Positions 11,259-24,318 of a stretch of 64,000 nt of DNA are shown piece by piece (the stretch's first letter is position 1; each line of letters opens with the position of its first letter). Where the stretch lies: contig NW_027488368.1 in the NCBI RefSeq assembly GCF_051014445.1, positions 24,278,001 to 24,342,000 of the forward strand, written 5' to 3'. The translations under genes were made by a program, and so were the position numbers. The notes under the pieces are model-generated. The model made no database searches. It worked only from the letters and a program-made list of their open reading frames with translations, and had not been told where the DNA came from. The DNA comes from Colletes latitarsis. Taxonomy: Eukaryota > Arthropoda > Insecta > Hymenoptera > Colletidae.

Positions 11259-14044
11259 ATGTATGCGAAAAACGCGAAAGTATGTGCCAGATGATTGCAA
11301 ATACCAGAACTAACCCAGACGTAACCTGCGTTATCCTCTAAAATACTATTCGGAACCAGGTTTAATTGACTGCTTCGGTGTGGTACCGCATTACTACGTG
11401 ATCCAAGCATGAAAAATCCCAGGATCCTGCCAACAAGTAGGCGAAAAATGCGAAGGTACGAGCCAGATGATTGCAAATACCAGAACTAAACCTGACATAA
11501 CCAGCGTTATCCTCTGAAATACTAATCTGAACCTGCTTTTATTGACTGTTGCAGTGTGTTACCACATTACTACGTGATCCAAACCAGAAAAAGCCCAGGA
11601 TCTGGCCAAAAAGTATGTGAGAAATGCGAAAGTACCAGCCAGATGAGGGCAAATCCCAGACCTAACCCAGACATAACCGGCGTTATCCTTTAAAATATTA
11701 ATCGCAACCAGGTTTAATTGACTGTTTCGGCGTGGAAAAAGGCCAGGATCTGGCCAACATGTAAGCGAAAAATGCGAAAGTACGAGCCAGATAATGGCAA
11801 ATACCAGACCTAACCCAGACATTGCCGGCGTTATCCTGTAAAATATTGATCGGAACCAGGTTTATTTGACCGTTTCAGTGTGGCACCACATTACTACGCG
11901 GTCCAAACCAGAAAAAGCCCAGGATCTTGCCATCAAGTAAGCGAAAAATGCGAAAGTACGAGCCAGATAATGGCAAATACCAGACCTAACCCAGACATAG
12001 CCGGCGTTATCCTGTAAAATATTGATCGGAACCAGGTTTATTTGACTGTTACAGTGTGGCACCACATTACTACGTGGCCCAAACCAGAAAAAGCCCAGGA
12101 TCTTGCCAACAAATAGGCGAAAAATGCGAAGGTACGAGCCAGATGAGGGAAAATCCCAGACCTAACCGAGACATAGCCGGCGTTATCCTGTAAAACATTA
12201 ATCGGAACCAGGTTTATTTGACTGCTTCAGTGTGGTACCACATTACTACGTGGTCCAAGCATGAAAAAGCCCAGGATATTGCCAACAAGTAGGCGAAAAA
12301 TGCGAAGGTACGAGCCAGATGATTGCAAATACCATACCTGACAGTGACATAACCGGCGTTATCGTCTAAAATATTAATCGCAACCAGGTTTAATTGACTG
12401 TTTCGGTGTGGAACCACATTACTACGTGTTCTAAACCAGAAAAAGCCCAGGATCTTGCCAACAAATAGGCGAAAAATGCGAAGGTTCGAGCCAGATGAGG
12501 GAAAATCCCAGACCTAACCGAGACATAGCCGGCGTTATCCTCTAAAATACTAATCGGAACCAGCTTTTATTGACTGTTTCGGTGTGGTACCACATTACTA
12601 CGAATCCAAACCAGAAAAAGCCCAGGATCTGGCCAACAAGTATGCGAGAAATGCGAAAATTCGAGCCTGATGACGGCTAATCCCAGACCTGACAGTGACA
12701 TAACCGGCGTTATCGTCTAAAATATTAATCGCAACCAGGTTTAATTGACTGTTTCGGTGTGGAACCACATTACTACGTGTTCTAAACCAGAAAAAGCCCA
12801 GGATCTGGCCAACAAGTATGCGAGAAATGCGAAAGTACGAGCCAGATGAGGGCATATCCCAGACCTAACCCAGACATAACCGGCGTTATCCACTAAAATA
12901 TTAATCGCAACCGGGTTTAATTGACTGTTTCGGTGTGGAACCACATTACGACGGGATACAAACCAGAAAAAGCCCTGGATCTGGCCAACAAGTATGCGAG
13001 AAATGCGAAAGTATGACCCAGATGGGGTCAAATCCCAGACCTAACCGAGACATAACCGGCGTTATCCTCTAAAATATTAATCGCCACCAGGTTGAATTGA
13101 CCGCTTCGGTGTGGAACCTCATTACTACGGGATCCAAACCAGAAAAAACCCAGGATCTGCCCAACAAGTATGCGAAAAACGCGAAAGTATGTGCCAGATG
13201 ATTGCAAATACCAGAACTAACCCAGACGTAACCTGCGTTATCCTCTAAAATACTATTCGGAACCAGGTTTAATTGACTGTTAAGGTGTGGTACCGCATTA
13301 CTACCTGATCCAAACCAGAAAAAGCCCAGGATCTTGCCACAAGTATGCGAAAAATGCGAAATTACGTGCCAGATGAGGGAAAATCCCAAACCTAACGGAG
13401 ACATAACCGGCGTTATCCTCTAAAATATTAATCGCCACCAGGTTGAATTGACTGCTTCGGTGTGGTACCGCATTACTACGTGATCCAAACCAGAAAAAGC
13501 CGAGGATCTTGCCAAGAAGTATGCGAAAAATGCGGAGGTACGAGCCAGATGAGGGAAAATCCCAGCCCTAACCGAGACATAGCCGGCGTTATCCTGTAAA
13601 ATATTAATCGGAACCAGGTTTATGTGAATGTTTCAGTATGGTACCACATTACTACGTGGTCCAAGCATGAAAAAGGCCAGGATCTGGCCAACAAGTATGC
13701 GAAAAATGCGAAATTACGAGCCAGATGACTGCAAATCCCAGACCTGACCGTGACATAACCAGCGTTATCCTCTAAAATACTAATCGGAACCAGCTTTTAT
13801 TGACTGTTTCAGTGTGGTACCACATTACTACGTGATCCAAACCAGAAAAAGCCCGGGATCTGGCCAACAAGTATGCGAAAATTGCGAACGTATGAGACAG
13901 ATGATTGCAAATACCAGAACTAACCCTGACATAACCAGCGTTATCCTCCAAAATATTAATCGCAACCAGGTTTAATTGACTGTTTCGGTGTGGAGCGTCA
14001 GTATTACGGGATCCACACCAGAAAGAACCCTGGATCTGGCCAAG
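11259..14044. repeat. 2,786-bp tandem duplication, right copy
   Basis: The copy opens inside a chimeric monomer. Up to about 11,258 the sequence follows the type seen at 5,220-5,307 (gagcgtcagtattacggg, ccctggatctggccaag). From 11,259 it follows the type seen from 8,473 (atgtatgcg, agtatgtgccag). At 14,044 the normal order resumes with the unit that matches 5,306 onward. This is the structure expected from one unequal crossover. Confidence 0.88.
11681..11828. repeat. 148-bp monomer with 28-bp internal deletion
   Basis: This counterpart of 8,895-9,042 was created by the 2,786-bp tandem duplication. It carries the same deletion plus a private aacatgtaagcg variant. Confidence 0.9.
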
Positions 14045-14114
14045 AAGTATGCGAAAAACGCGAAAGTATGAGCCAGATGATTGCAAATACCAGAACTAAC
14101 CCAGACATAACCGG

Positions 14115-14466
14115 CGTTATCCTCTAAAATATTAATCGCAGCCTGGTTTAATTGACTGTTTCGGTGTGGTACCACATTACTACGTTATCCAAACGAGAAA
14201 AAGCCCAGGATCTGGCCAACAAGTATGCGAAAAATGCGAAATTACGAGCCAGATGAGGGAAAATCCCAGACCTAACCGTGACATAACCGGCGTTATCCTC
14301 TAAAATATTAATCACCACCAGGTTTAATTGACTGTTTCGGTATGGAACCTCATTACTACGGGATCCAAACCAGAAAAAACCAAGGATCTGGCCAACAAGT
14401 GTGCGAAAAACGCGAAAGTATGAGCCAGATGATTGCAAATACCAGAACTCAACCAGACATAACCAG
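14115..14466. repeat. 352-bp dimer, single copy (copy 3)
   Basis: This is the counterpart of 158-509 at offset 13,957. The next monomer already matches 862 onward at offset 13,605, so exactly one 352-bp dimer is missing compared with copies 1 and 2. Confidence 0.85.
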
Positions 14467-14642
14467 CGTTATCCTCTAAAATATTAATCGCAACCTGGTT
14501 TAATTGACTGTTTCGGTGTGGTACCACATTACTACGTTATCCAAACGAGAAAAAGCCCAGGATCTGGCCAACAAGTATGCGAAAAATGCGAAAGTACTAG
14601 CCAGATGAGGGTAAATCCCAGAACTAACCCAGACATAACCGG

Positions 14643-15521
14643 CGTTATCCTCTAAAATATTAATCGCAACCAGGTTTAATCGACTGTTTCAGTGTGGTAC
14701 CACATTACTACGTGATCGAAACAAGAAAAAACCCAGGATCTGTTCTAGATGTATGTGAAGAATGCGAAAGTATGAGACTGATGGGGGCAAATCCTAGACC
14801 TAACCTAGACCTAACATGCGTTATCCTCAAAAATATTGATCGATACAAGGTTTAGTCGACTGTTTCTGTGTGGTTCCACATTACTACGTGATCCAAACTA
14901 GAATAAACCCAGGATCTGTTCAAAAAGTATGTGAAGAATGCGAAAGTATGAATCTGATGGGGGCAAATCCCAGGCCTAACATAGACCTAACATGCCTAAT
15001 CATCTAAGATACTCATCGAAACCAGGTTTAATCGACTGTTTCAGTGTGGTACCACATTACTACGTGATCCAAACAAGAAAAAACCCAGGATATGGCCATC
15101 ATGTATGCGAAAAATGTGAAAGTATGACCCTGATGTGGCAAATCCCTGGCCTAACCTAGACCTAACATGCGTTATCCTCTAAAATATTGATCGAAACCAG
15201 GTTTAATGGACTGTTTCAGTGTGGTGCCACATTACTACGTGATCCAAACTAGAATAAACCCAGGATCTGGCCAACATGTATGTGAAGAATGCGAAAGTAT
15301 GAATCTGATGGGGGCAAATCCCAGGCCTAACCTAGACATAACATGCGTTATCCTCTAATATATTGATCGAAACCAGGTTCAATGGACTGTTTCAGTGTGG
15401 TACCTCATTACTACGTGATCCAAACCAGAAAAAGCCCAGGATCTGGCCATCAGTTATGAGAAATATGCGAAAGTACGAGACAGATGAGGGCAAATCCCAG
15501 ACCTAACCGAGAAATAACCGG
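14643..15521. repeat. B-like monomer island inside family A HOR (copy 3)
   Basis: Five monomers correspond to 1,038-1,915 at offsets 13,605-13,606. The fourth monomer differs: here it is the aactagaataaaccc type, found in copy 2 near 6.84 kb. Copy 1 has the aaaacccaggatctgttc type with aagtaagtg in that slot. The same slot therefore holds different monomers in otherwise near-identical HOR copies. Confidence 0.8.
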
Positions 15522-16331
15522 CGCTATCCTCTAAAATATTAATCGCAACCAGGTTTAATTGACTGTCTGAGTGTGGTCCCACATTACTACTTGGTCCAAG
15601 CCAGAAAAAGGCCAGGATCTGGTCACCAAGTATGCGAGAAATGCGAAAGTATGAGCCAGATGGTTGCAAGTACCGGAACTAACCCAAACATAACCAGCGT
15701 TATCCTCGAAAAAATTAATCGCAACCAGGTTTAATTGACTGTTTCAGTGTGAGACCACATTACTGCGTGGTCCAAGCCAGAAAAAGGCCAGGATCTGGCC
15801 AACAAGTATGAGAAAAATGCGAAAATTCGAGCCAGATGACTCAAATCCCAGACCTAACCCAGACATAACCGGCGTTATCCTCTAAAATATTAGTCGCAAC
15901 CAGGTTTAATTGACTGTTTCGGTGTGGAGCCACATTACTACATGATCTAAACCAGAAAAAGCCCAGGATCTTGTCAACAAGTATGCGAAAAATGCGAATG
16001 TGCGAGCCTGATGAGAACAAATTCCAGACCTAACCTAGACCTAACATGAATTATTCTCTAAAATACTAATCGGAACCAGCTTTTATTGACTGTTTCAGTG
16101 TGGTACCACATTACTACGTGATCCAAGCATGAAAAAGCCCAGGATCCTGCCAACAAGTAGGCGAAAAATGCGAAAATACGAGCCAGATGACGGCGAATCC
16201 CAGACCTAACCGTGACATAACCGGCGTTATCCTCTAAAATATTAATCGCAACCAGGTTTAATTGACTGTTTCGGTGTCGTACCGCATTACTACGTGATCC
16301 AAACCAGAAAAAGGCCAGGATCTGGCCAACA

Positions 16332-19300
16332 AGTATGCGAAAAATGCGAAAGTACGAGCCAGATGAGGGCAAATCCCAGACCTAACCCAGACCTAACCGG
16401 CGTTATCCTCTAAAATAATAATCGCAACCAGGTTTAATTGACTGCTTCGGTGTGGTACCGCATTACTACGTGATCCAAACCAGAAAAAGGCCAGGATCTT
16501 GCCAAGATGTATGCGAAAAACGCGAAAGTATGAGCCAGATGAGGGCAAATACCACACCTAACCCAGACATAGCCGGCGTTATCCTGTAAAATATTGATCG
16601 GAACCATGTTTATTTGACTGTTTCAGTGTGGTACCGCATTACTACGTGGTCCAAGCATGAAAAAGGCCAGGATCTGGCCCACAAGTATGCGAAAAATGCG
16701 AAATTACGAGCCAGATGAGGGAAAATCCCAGATCCAACCGTGACATAACCGGCGTCATCCTCTAAAATATTAATCACCACCAGGTTTAATTGACTGTTTC
16801 GGTATGGAAACTCATTACTACGGGATCCAAACCAGAAAAAACCAAGGATCTGGCCAACAAGTGTGCGAAAAACGCGAAAGTATGAGCCAGAAGATTGCAA
16901 ATACCAGAACTAAACCAGACATAACCAGCGTTATCCTCTAAAATACTATTCGGAACCAGCTTTTACTGACTGTTTCAGTGTGGTACCACATTACTACGTG
17001 ATCTAAACCAGAAAAAGCCCAGGATCTGGCCAACAAGTATGCGAGAAATGCGAAAGTACGAGCCAGATGAGGGCAAATCCCAGACCTGACCGTGACATAA
17101 CCGGCGTTATCCTGTAAAATATGGATCGGAACCAGGTTTATTTGACTGTTTCAGTGTGGCACCACATTACTACGTGGTCCAAACCAGAAGAAGCCCAGGA
17201 TCTGGCCAACAAATACGCGAAAAATGCAAAGGTACGAGCCAGATGAGGGAAAATCCCTGACCTAACCGAGACATAGCCGGCGTTATCCTGTAAAATATTA
17301 ATCGGAACCAGGTTTATTTGACTGTTTCAGTGTGGTACCACATTACTACGTGGTCCAAGCATGAAAAAGCCCAGGATCTGGCCAACAAGTATGCGAGAAA
17401 TGCGAAAATTCGAGCCAGATGACGGCAAATCCCAGACCTGACCGTGACATAACCGGCGTTATCGTCTAAAATATTAATCGCAACCAGGTTTAATTGACTG
17501 TTTCGGTGTGGAACCACATTACTACGTGATCTAAACCAGAAAAAGCCCAGGATCTGGCCAACAAGTATGCGAGAAATGCGAAAGTACGAGCCAGATGAGG
17601 GCAAATCCCAGACCTAACACAGACATGACCGGCGTTATCGTCTAAAATATTAATCGCAACCAGGTTTAATTGACTGTTTCGGTGTGGAACCACATTACTA
17701 CGTGATCTAAACCAGAAAAAGCCCAGGATCTGGCCAACAAGTATGCGAGAAATGCGAAAGTACGAGCCAGATGAGGGCAAATCCCAGGCCTAACACAGAC
17801 ATAACCGGTGTTATCCTCTAAAATATTAATCGCAACTGGGTTTAATTGACTGTTTCGGTGTGGAACCACATTACGACGGGATACAAACCAGAGAAAGCCC
17901 TGGATCTGGCCAACAAGTATGCGAGAAATGCGAAAGTATGAGCCAGATGAGGTCAAATCCCAGACCTAACCGAGACATAACCGGCGTTATCCTCTAAAAT
18001 AATAATCGCCACCAGGTTGAATTGACTGCTTCGGTGTGGAACCTAATTACTACGGGATCCAAACCAGAAAAAACCCAGGATCTGCCCAACAAGTATGCGA
18101 AAAACGCGAAAGTACGAGACAGAAGAGGGCAAATCCCAGACCTAACCGAGAAATAACCGGCGCTATCCTCTAAAATATTAATCGCAACCAGGTTTAATTG
18201 ACTGTTTCAGTGCGATACCACATTACTGCGTGGTCCAAGCCAGAAAAAGGCCAGGATCTGGCCAACAAGTATGAGAAAAACGCGAAAGTATGAGCCAGAT
18301 GAGGGCAAATACCAGACCTAACCCAGACATAGCCGGCGTTGTCCTGTAAAATATTAATCGGAACCATGTTTATTTGACTGTTTCAGTGTGGTACCACATT
18401 ATTACGAGGTCCAAGCATGAAAAAGGCCAGGATCTGGCCCACAAGTATGCGAAAAATGCGAAATTACGAGCCAGATGAGGGAAAATCCCAGACCCAACCG
18501 AGACATAACCGGCGTTATCCTCTAAAATATTAATCACCACCAGGTTTAATTGCCTGTTTCGGTATGGAACCTCATTACTACGGGATCCAAACCAGAAAAA
18601 ACCCAGGATCTGGCCAACAAGTGTGCGAAAAACGCGAAAGTATGAGCCAGATGATTGCGAATACCAGAACTAACCCAGACGTAACCTGCATTATCCTCTA
18701 GAATACTATTCGGAACCAGGTTTAATTGACTGTTACGGTGTGGTACCGCATTACTACCTGGTCCAAACCAGAAAAAGCCCAGGATCTTGCCACAAGTACG
18801 CGAAAAATGCGAAATTACGAGTCAGATGAGGGAAAATCCCAGACCTACCCGAGACAAAACCGGCGTTATCCTCTAAAATATTAATCGCCACCAGGTTTAA
18901 TTGACTGCTTCGGTGTGGTACCGCATTTCTACGTGATCCAAACCAGAAAAAGCCTAGGATCTTGTCAACAAGTAGGCGAAAAATGCGAAGGTACGCGCCA
19001 GATGAGGGCAAATCCCAGACCTAACCGAGACATAACCGGCGTTATCCTCCATAGTAGTAATCGCAACCAGGTTTAATTGCCAGTTTCAGTGTGATACCAC
19101 AATACTACGTTGTCCAAGCCAGAAAAAGGCCAGGATCTAGCCAACAAGTAGGCGAAAAATGCGAAAGTACGAGCCAGATGAGGGCAAATCCCAGACCTAA
19201 CACAGACATAACCGGCGTTATCCTCTAAAATATTAATCGCCACCAGGTTGAATTGACTGCATCGGTGTGGGACCTCATTACTACGGGATCCAAACCAGAA

Positions 19301-19391
19301 AAAACCGAGGATCTGCCCAACAAGTATGCGAAAAACGCGAAAGTATGTGCCAGATCATTGCAAACACCAGAACTAACCCAGACGTAACCTG
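16332..19391. repeat. Family A monomers in a different order, up to the A/B boundary
   Basis: About 17 family A monomers here do not follow the order of the upstream HOR. Neighbouring monomers at 17.3-18.0 kb are unusually alike: several share gtgtggaaccacattactacgtgatctaaacc with only a few differences. This suggests local homogenisation by single-monomer exchange. The segment is repeated at 20,907-24,142 as part of the next duplication. Confidence 0.8.
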
Positions 19392-19567
19392 CGTTATCCT
19401 CTAAAATACTATTCGGAACCAGGTTTATTTGACTGTTTCAGTGTGGCACCACACTACTACGTGATCTAAACCAGAAAAAACCCAGGATCTGTTCAACAAG
19501 TATGTGAAAAACGCGAAAGTATGAGCCTGATGAGGGCAAATCCCAGACCAATCCCAGACCTAACTTG
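19392..19567. repeat. A/B hybrid monomer at the family boundary
   Basis: The front is A type (actattcggaaccaggtttatttgac) and the back is B type (gttcaacaagtatgtgaaaaacgcg, cctaacttgcg). The switch lies somewhere between about monomer positions 57 and 100, where the families are too alike to place it better. Upstream monomers are family A and downstream are family B. Confidence 0.85.
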
Positions 19568-20466
19568 CGTTGTCCTCTAAGATATTGATGGAAACCAGGT
19601 TTAATTGACTGTTTCAGTGTTGTACTTCATTACTACGTGATGCAATCCAGAAAAAGCCCAGGAACTAGCCATCAAGTATGAGAAATATGCGAAAGAATGA
19701 GCCTGATGAGAGCAAATCCCAGACCTAACCTAGACCTAACATGAATTATTCTCTAAAATATTGATCAAAACCAGGTTTAATTGACTGTTTCAGTGTGGTA
19801 CCACATTACTACGTGATACAATCCTGAAACAGCCCAGGATCTAGCCATGAAGTATGAGAAATATGCGAAAGTATGAGCCTGTTGAGGGCAAATCCTAGAC
19901 CTAACCCAAACCTAACATGCGTTACCCTCTAAAATATTTATCAAGACCAGGTTTAATTGAATGTTTCAGTGTGGTACCACATTACTACGTGAACCAAACC
20001 AGAAAAAACCCAGGATCTGTTCAACAAGTATGTAAAGAATGCGAAAGTATGAGTCTGATGAGTGAAAATCCCAGGGCTAACCTAGACCTAACATGCGTTA
20101 TCCTCTAAAATATTGATTCAAACCAGGTTTAATGAACTGTTTCAGTGTGGTACCACTTTACTACGTGATCCAAAGCAGAAAAAACCCTCGATCAGGTCAA
20201 CATGTATCTTAAAACTGCGAAAGTATGACCCTGATGAGGGCAAATCCCAGGCCTAACCTAGACCTAACATGCGTTGTCCTCTAACATATTGATGGAATCC
20301 AGGTTTAATTGACTGTTTCAGTGTTGTACTTCATTACTACGTGATGCAATCCAGAAAAAGCCCAGGATCTAGCCATCAAGTATGAGAAATATGCGAAAGT
20401 ATGAGCCTGATGAGGGCGAATACCAGACCTATCCCAGACCTAACTTGCGTTATCCTCTAAAATATT
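19568..20466. repeat. First family B segment
   Basis: About five B monomers, including the tgttgtacttcattac type, the ccaatccagaaa type, and the ccaaagcag monomer with ccctcgatcaggtcaac. The segment is repeated at 24,319-25,217. It is cut off by the duplication joint at 20,466. Confidence 0.85.
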
Positions 20467-22735
20467 AGTCGCAACCAGGTTTAATTGACTGTTTCGGTGT
20501 GGAGCCACATTACTACATGATCTAAACCAGAAAAAGCCCAGGATCTTGTCAACAAGTATGCGAAAAATGCGAATGTGCGAGCCTGATGAGAACAAATTCC
20601 AGACCTAACCTAGACCTAACATGAATTATTCTCTAAAATACTAATCGGAACCAGCTTTTATTGACTGTTTCAGTGTGGTACCACATTACTACGTGATCCA
20701 AGCATGAAAAAGCCCAGGATCCTGCCAACAAGTAGGCGAAAAATGCGAAAATACGAGCCAGATGACGGCGAATCCCAGACCTAACCGTGACATAACCGGC
20801 GTTATCCTCTAAAATATTAATCGCAACCAGGTTTAATTGACTGTTTCGGTGTCGTACCGCATTACTACGTGATCCAAACCAGAAAAAGGCCAGGATCTGG
20901 CCAACAAGTATGCGAAAAATGCGAAAGTACGAGCCAGATGAGGGCAAATCCCAGACCTAACCCAGACCTAACCGGCGTTATCCTCTAAAATAATAATCGC
21001 AACCAGGTTTAATTGACTGCTTCGGTGTGGTACCGCATTACTACGTGATCCAAACCAGAAAAAGGCCAGGATCTTGCCAAGATGTATGCGAAAAACGCGA
21101 AAGTATGAGCCAGATGAGGGCAAATACCACACCTAACCCAGACATAGCCGGCGTTATCCTGTAAAATATTGATCGGAACCATGTTTATTTGACTGTTTCA
21201 GTGTGGTACCGCATTACTACGTGGTCCAAGCATGAAAAAGGCCAGGATCTGGCCCACAAGTATGCGAAAAATGCGAAATTACGAGCCAGATGAGGGAAAA
21301 TCCCAGATCCAACCGTGACATAACCGGCGTCATCCTCTAAAATATTAATCACCACCAGGTTTAATTGACTGTTTCGGTATGGAAACTCATTACTACGGGA
21401 TCCAAACCAGAAAAAACCAAGGATCTGGCCAACAAGTGTGCGAAAAACGCGAAAGTATGAGCCAGAAGATTGCAAATACCAGAACTAAACCAGACATAAC
21501 CAGCGTTATCCTCTAAAATACTATTCGGAACCAGCTTTTACTGACTGTTTCAGTGTGGTACCACATTACTACGTGATCTAAACCAGAAAAAGCCCAGGAT
21601 CTGGCCAACAAGTATGCGAGAAATGCGAAAGTACGAGCCAGATGAGGGCAAATCCCAGACCTGACCGTGACATAACCGGCGTTATCCTGTAAAATATGGA
21701 TCGGAACCAGGTTTATTTGACTGTTTCAGTGTGGCACCACATTACTACGTGGTCCAAACCAGAAGAAGCCCAGGATCTGGCCAACAAATACGCGAAAAAT
21801 GCAAAGGTACGAGCCAGATGAGGGAAAATCCCTGACCTAACCGAGACATAGCCGGCGTTATCCTGTAAAATATTAATCGGAACCAGGTTTATTTGACTGT
21901 TTCAGTGTGGTACCACATTACTACGTGGTCCAAGCATGAAAAAGCCCAGGATCTGGCCAACAAGTATGCGAGAAATGCGAAAATTCGAGCCAGATGACGG
22001 CAAATCCCAGACCTGACCGTGACATAACCGGCGTTATCGTCTAAAATATTAATCGCAACCAGGTTTAATTGACTGTTTCGGTGTGGAACCACATTACTAC
22101 GTGATCTAAACCAGAAAAAGCCCAGGATCTGGCCAACAAGTATGCGAGAAATGCGAAAGTACGAGCCAGATGAGGGCAAATCCCAGACCTAACACAGACA
22201 TGACCGGCGTTATCGTCTAAAATATTAATCGCAACCAGGTTTAATTGACTGTTTCGGTGTGGAACCACATTACTACGTGATCTAAACCAGAAAAAGCCCA
22301 GGATCTGGCCAACAAGTATGCGAGAAATGCGAAAGTACGAGCCAGATGAGGGCAAATCCCAGGCCTAACACAGACATAACCGGTGTTATCCTCTAAAATA
22401 TTAATCGCAACTGGGTTTAATTGACTGTTTCGGTGTGGAACCACATTACGACGGGATACAAACCAGAGAAAGCCCTGGATCTGGCCAACAAGTATGCGAG
22501 AAATGCGAAAGTATGAGCCAGATGAGGTCAAATCCCAGACCTAACCGAGACATAACCGGCGTTATCCTCTAAAATAATAATCGCCACCAGGTTGAATTGA
22601 CTGCTTCGGTGTGGAACCTAATTACTACGGGATCCAAACCAGAAAAAACCCAGGATCTGCCCAACAAGTATGCGAAAAACGCGAAAGTACGAGACAGAAG
22701 AGGGCAAATCCCAGACCTAACCGAGAAATAACCGG

Positions 22736-22911
22736 CGCTATCCTCTAAAATATTAATCGCAACCAGGTTTAATTGACTGTCTGAGTGTGGTCCCACATTA
22801 CTACTTGGTCCAAGCCGGAAAAAGGCCAAGATATGGTCACCAAGTATGCGAGAAATGCAAAAGTATGAGCCAGATGGTTGCAAGTACCGGAACTAACCCA
22901 AACATAACCAG
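22736..22911. repeat. Extra monomer present only in the right duplication copy
   Basis: This 176-bp monomer (gtctgagtgtggtccc, ttggtccaagccgg, atggttgcaagtaccgg) has no counterpart in the left block near 18,160, where the flanking monomers join directly. Close relatives occupy 1,916-2,091, 7,488-7,663 and 15,522-15,697 in the upstream HOR copies. It is most simply retained ancestral sequence that the left copy lost, although gain by exchange is also possible. Confidence 0.82.
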
Positions 22912-24142
22912 CGTTATCCGCCAAAAAATTAATCGCAACCAGGTTTAATTGACTGTTTCAGTGCGATACCACATTACTGCGTGGTCCAAGCCAGAAAAAG
23001 GCCAGGATCTGGCCAACAAGTATGAGAAAAACGCGAAAGTATGAGCCAGATGAGGGCAAATACCAGACCTAACCCAGACATAGCCGGCGTTGTCCTGTAA
23101 AATATTAATCGGAACCATGTTTATTTGACTGTTTCAGTGTGGTACCACATTACTACGAGGTCCAAGCATGAAAAAGGCCAGGATCTGGCCCACAAGTATG
23201 CGAAAAATGCGAAATTACGAGCCAGATGAGGGAAAATCCCAGACCCAACCGAGACATAACCGGCGTTATCCTCTAAAATATTAATCACCACCAGGTTTAA
23301 TTGCCTGTTTCGGTATGGAACCTCATTACTACGGGATCCAAACCAGAAAAAACCCAGGATCTGGCCAACAAGTGTGCGAAAAACGCGAAAGTATGAGCCA
23401 GATGATTGCGAATACCAGAACTAACCCAGACGTAACCTGCATTATCCTCTAGAATACTATTCGGAACCAGGTTTAATTGACTGTTACGGTGTGGTACCGC
23501 ATTACTACCTGGTCCAAACCAGAAAAAGCCCAGGATCTTGCCACAAGTACGCGAAAAATGCGAAATTACGAGTCAGATGAGGGAAAATCCCAGACCTACC
23601 CGAGACAAAACCGGCGTTATCCTCTAAAATATTAATCGCCACCAGGTTTAATTGACTGCTTCGGTGTGGTACCGCATTTCTACGTGATCCAAACCAGAAA
23701 AAGCCTAGGATCTTGTCAACAAGTAGGCGAAAAATGCGAAGGTACGCGCCAGATGAGGGCAAATCCCAGACCTAACCGAGACATAACCGGCGTTATCCTC
23801 CATAGTATTAATCGCAACCAGGTTTAATTGCCAGTTTCAGTGTGATACCACAATACTACGTTGTCCAAGCCAGAAAAAGGCCAGGATCTAGCCAACAAGT
23901 AGGCGAAAAATGCGAAAGTACGAGCCAGATGAGGGCAAATCCCAGACCTAACACAGACATAACCGGCGTTATCCTCTAAAATATTAATCGCCACCAGGTT
24001 GAATTGACTGCATCGGTGTGGGACCTCATTACTACGGGATCCAAACCAGAAAAAACCGAGGATCTGCCCAACAAGTATGCGAAAAACGCGAAAGTATGTG
24101 CCAGATCATTGCAAACACCAGAACTAACCCAGACGTAACCTG

Positions 24143-24318
24143 CGTTATCCTCTAAAATACTATTCGGAACCAGGTTTATTTGACTGTTTCAGTGTGGCAC
24201 CACACTACTACGTGATCTAAACCAGAAAAAACCCAGGATCTGTTCAACAAGTATGTGAAAAACGCGAAAGTATGAGCCTGATGAGGGCAAATCCCAGACC
24301 AATCCCAGACCTAACTTG
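24143..24318. repeat. A/B hybrid monomer, duplicated copy
   Basis: This is the counterpart of 19,392-19,567 at offset 4,751. It marks the second and final passage from family A to family B. Confidence 0.85.

Larger units (their letters stand above)
5220..13957. repeat. Family A higher-order repeat, copy 2, internally duplicated
   Basis: This copy aligns with 1-5,219 at offsets of 5,219, then 5,572, then 5,952 bp. The offset steps correspond to two extra monomers near 6.8-7.2 kb and two extra monomers plus 28 bp near 8.2-8.6 kb. Without the internal 2,786-bp duplication it would be 5,952 bp, or 34 monomers including one short one. The next copy begins at 13,958. Copy length differs by whole monomers, as expected from unequal exchange in register. 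Confidence 0.87.
13958..16331. repeat. Family A higher-order repeat, copy 3 (truncated)
   Basis: It aligns with copy 1 at offsets 13,957 then 13,605-13,606, and with copy 2 at 8,034 near the end. Identity with copy 2 stops near 16,331. There ggccaac continues as aagtatgcgaaaaatgcg, whereas copy 2 has atgtatgcgaaaaacgcg. About two and a third kilobases of the unit are present. The rest is replaced by a different order of A monomers. Confidence 0.82.
1..19391. repeat. Family A satellite domain
   Basis: Monomers here mostly carry the family A diagnostic bases: atcgcaacc or atcggaacc near position 21, gtttcgg near 44, ggccaacaagtatgcg near 101, gagccagat near 132, and acataaccgg at the 3' end. 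A representative monomer is about 45% GC by hand count, richer than family B. The central dyad TGTGGTACCACA is often broken here by forms such as gtgtggaacc, gtgtggagcc or gtatcgaacc. Three islands of B-like monomers are embedded and listed separately. The domain ends in an A/B hybrid monomer at 19,392. Confidence 0.9.
15892..20466. repeat. 4,575-bp tandem duplication spanning the A/B boundary, left copy
   Basis: The block aligns with 20,467-25,217 at an offset of 4,575 bp, changing to 4,751 bp after an extra monomer in the right copy. It starts in family A, passes through the hybrid monomer at 19,392 and ends in family B. Few differences are seen by eye: catagtagtaatcg here against catagtattaatcg near 23,800, and attattacgagg here against attactacgagg near 23,150. 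That points to a recent event. Confidence 0.9.

Noticed and set aside
19000..20500. Apparent strand switch of open frames (minus strand on the left, plus strand on the right)
   Set aside because: Monomer orientation is the same throughout: ggtttaattg, gtaccacattac and ccaggatc all read forward on both sides. The change comes from family-specific substitutions that open or close frames, not from an inversion.
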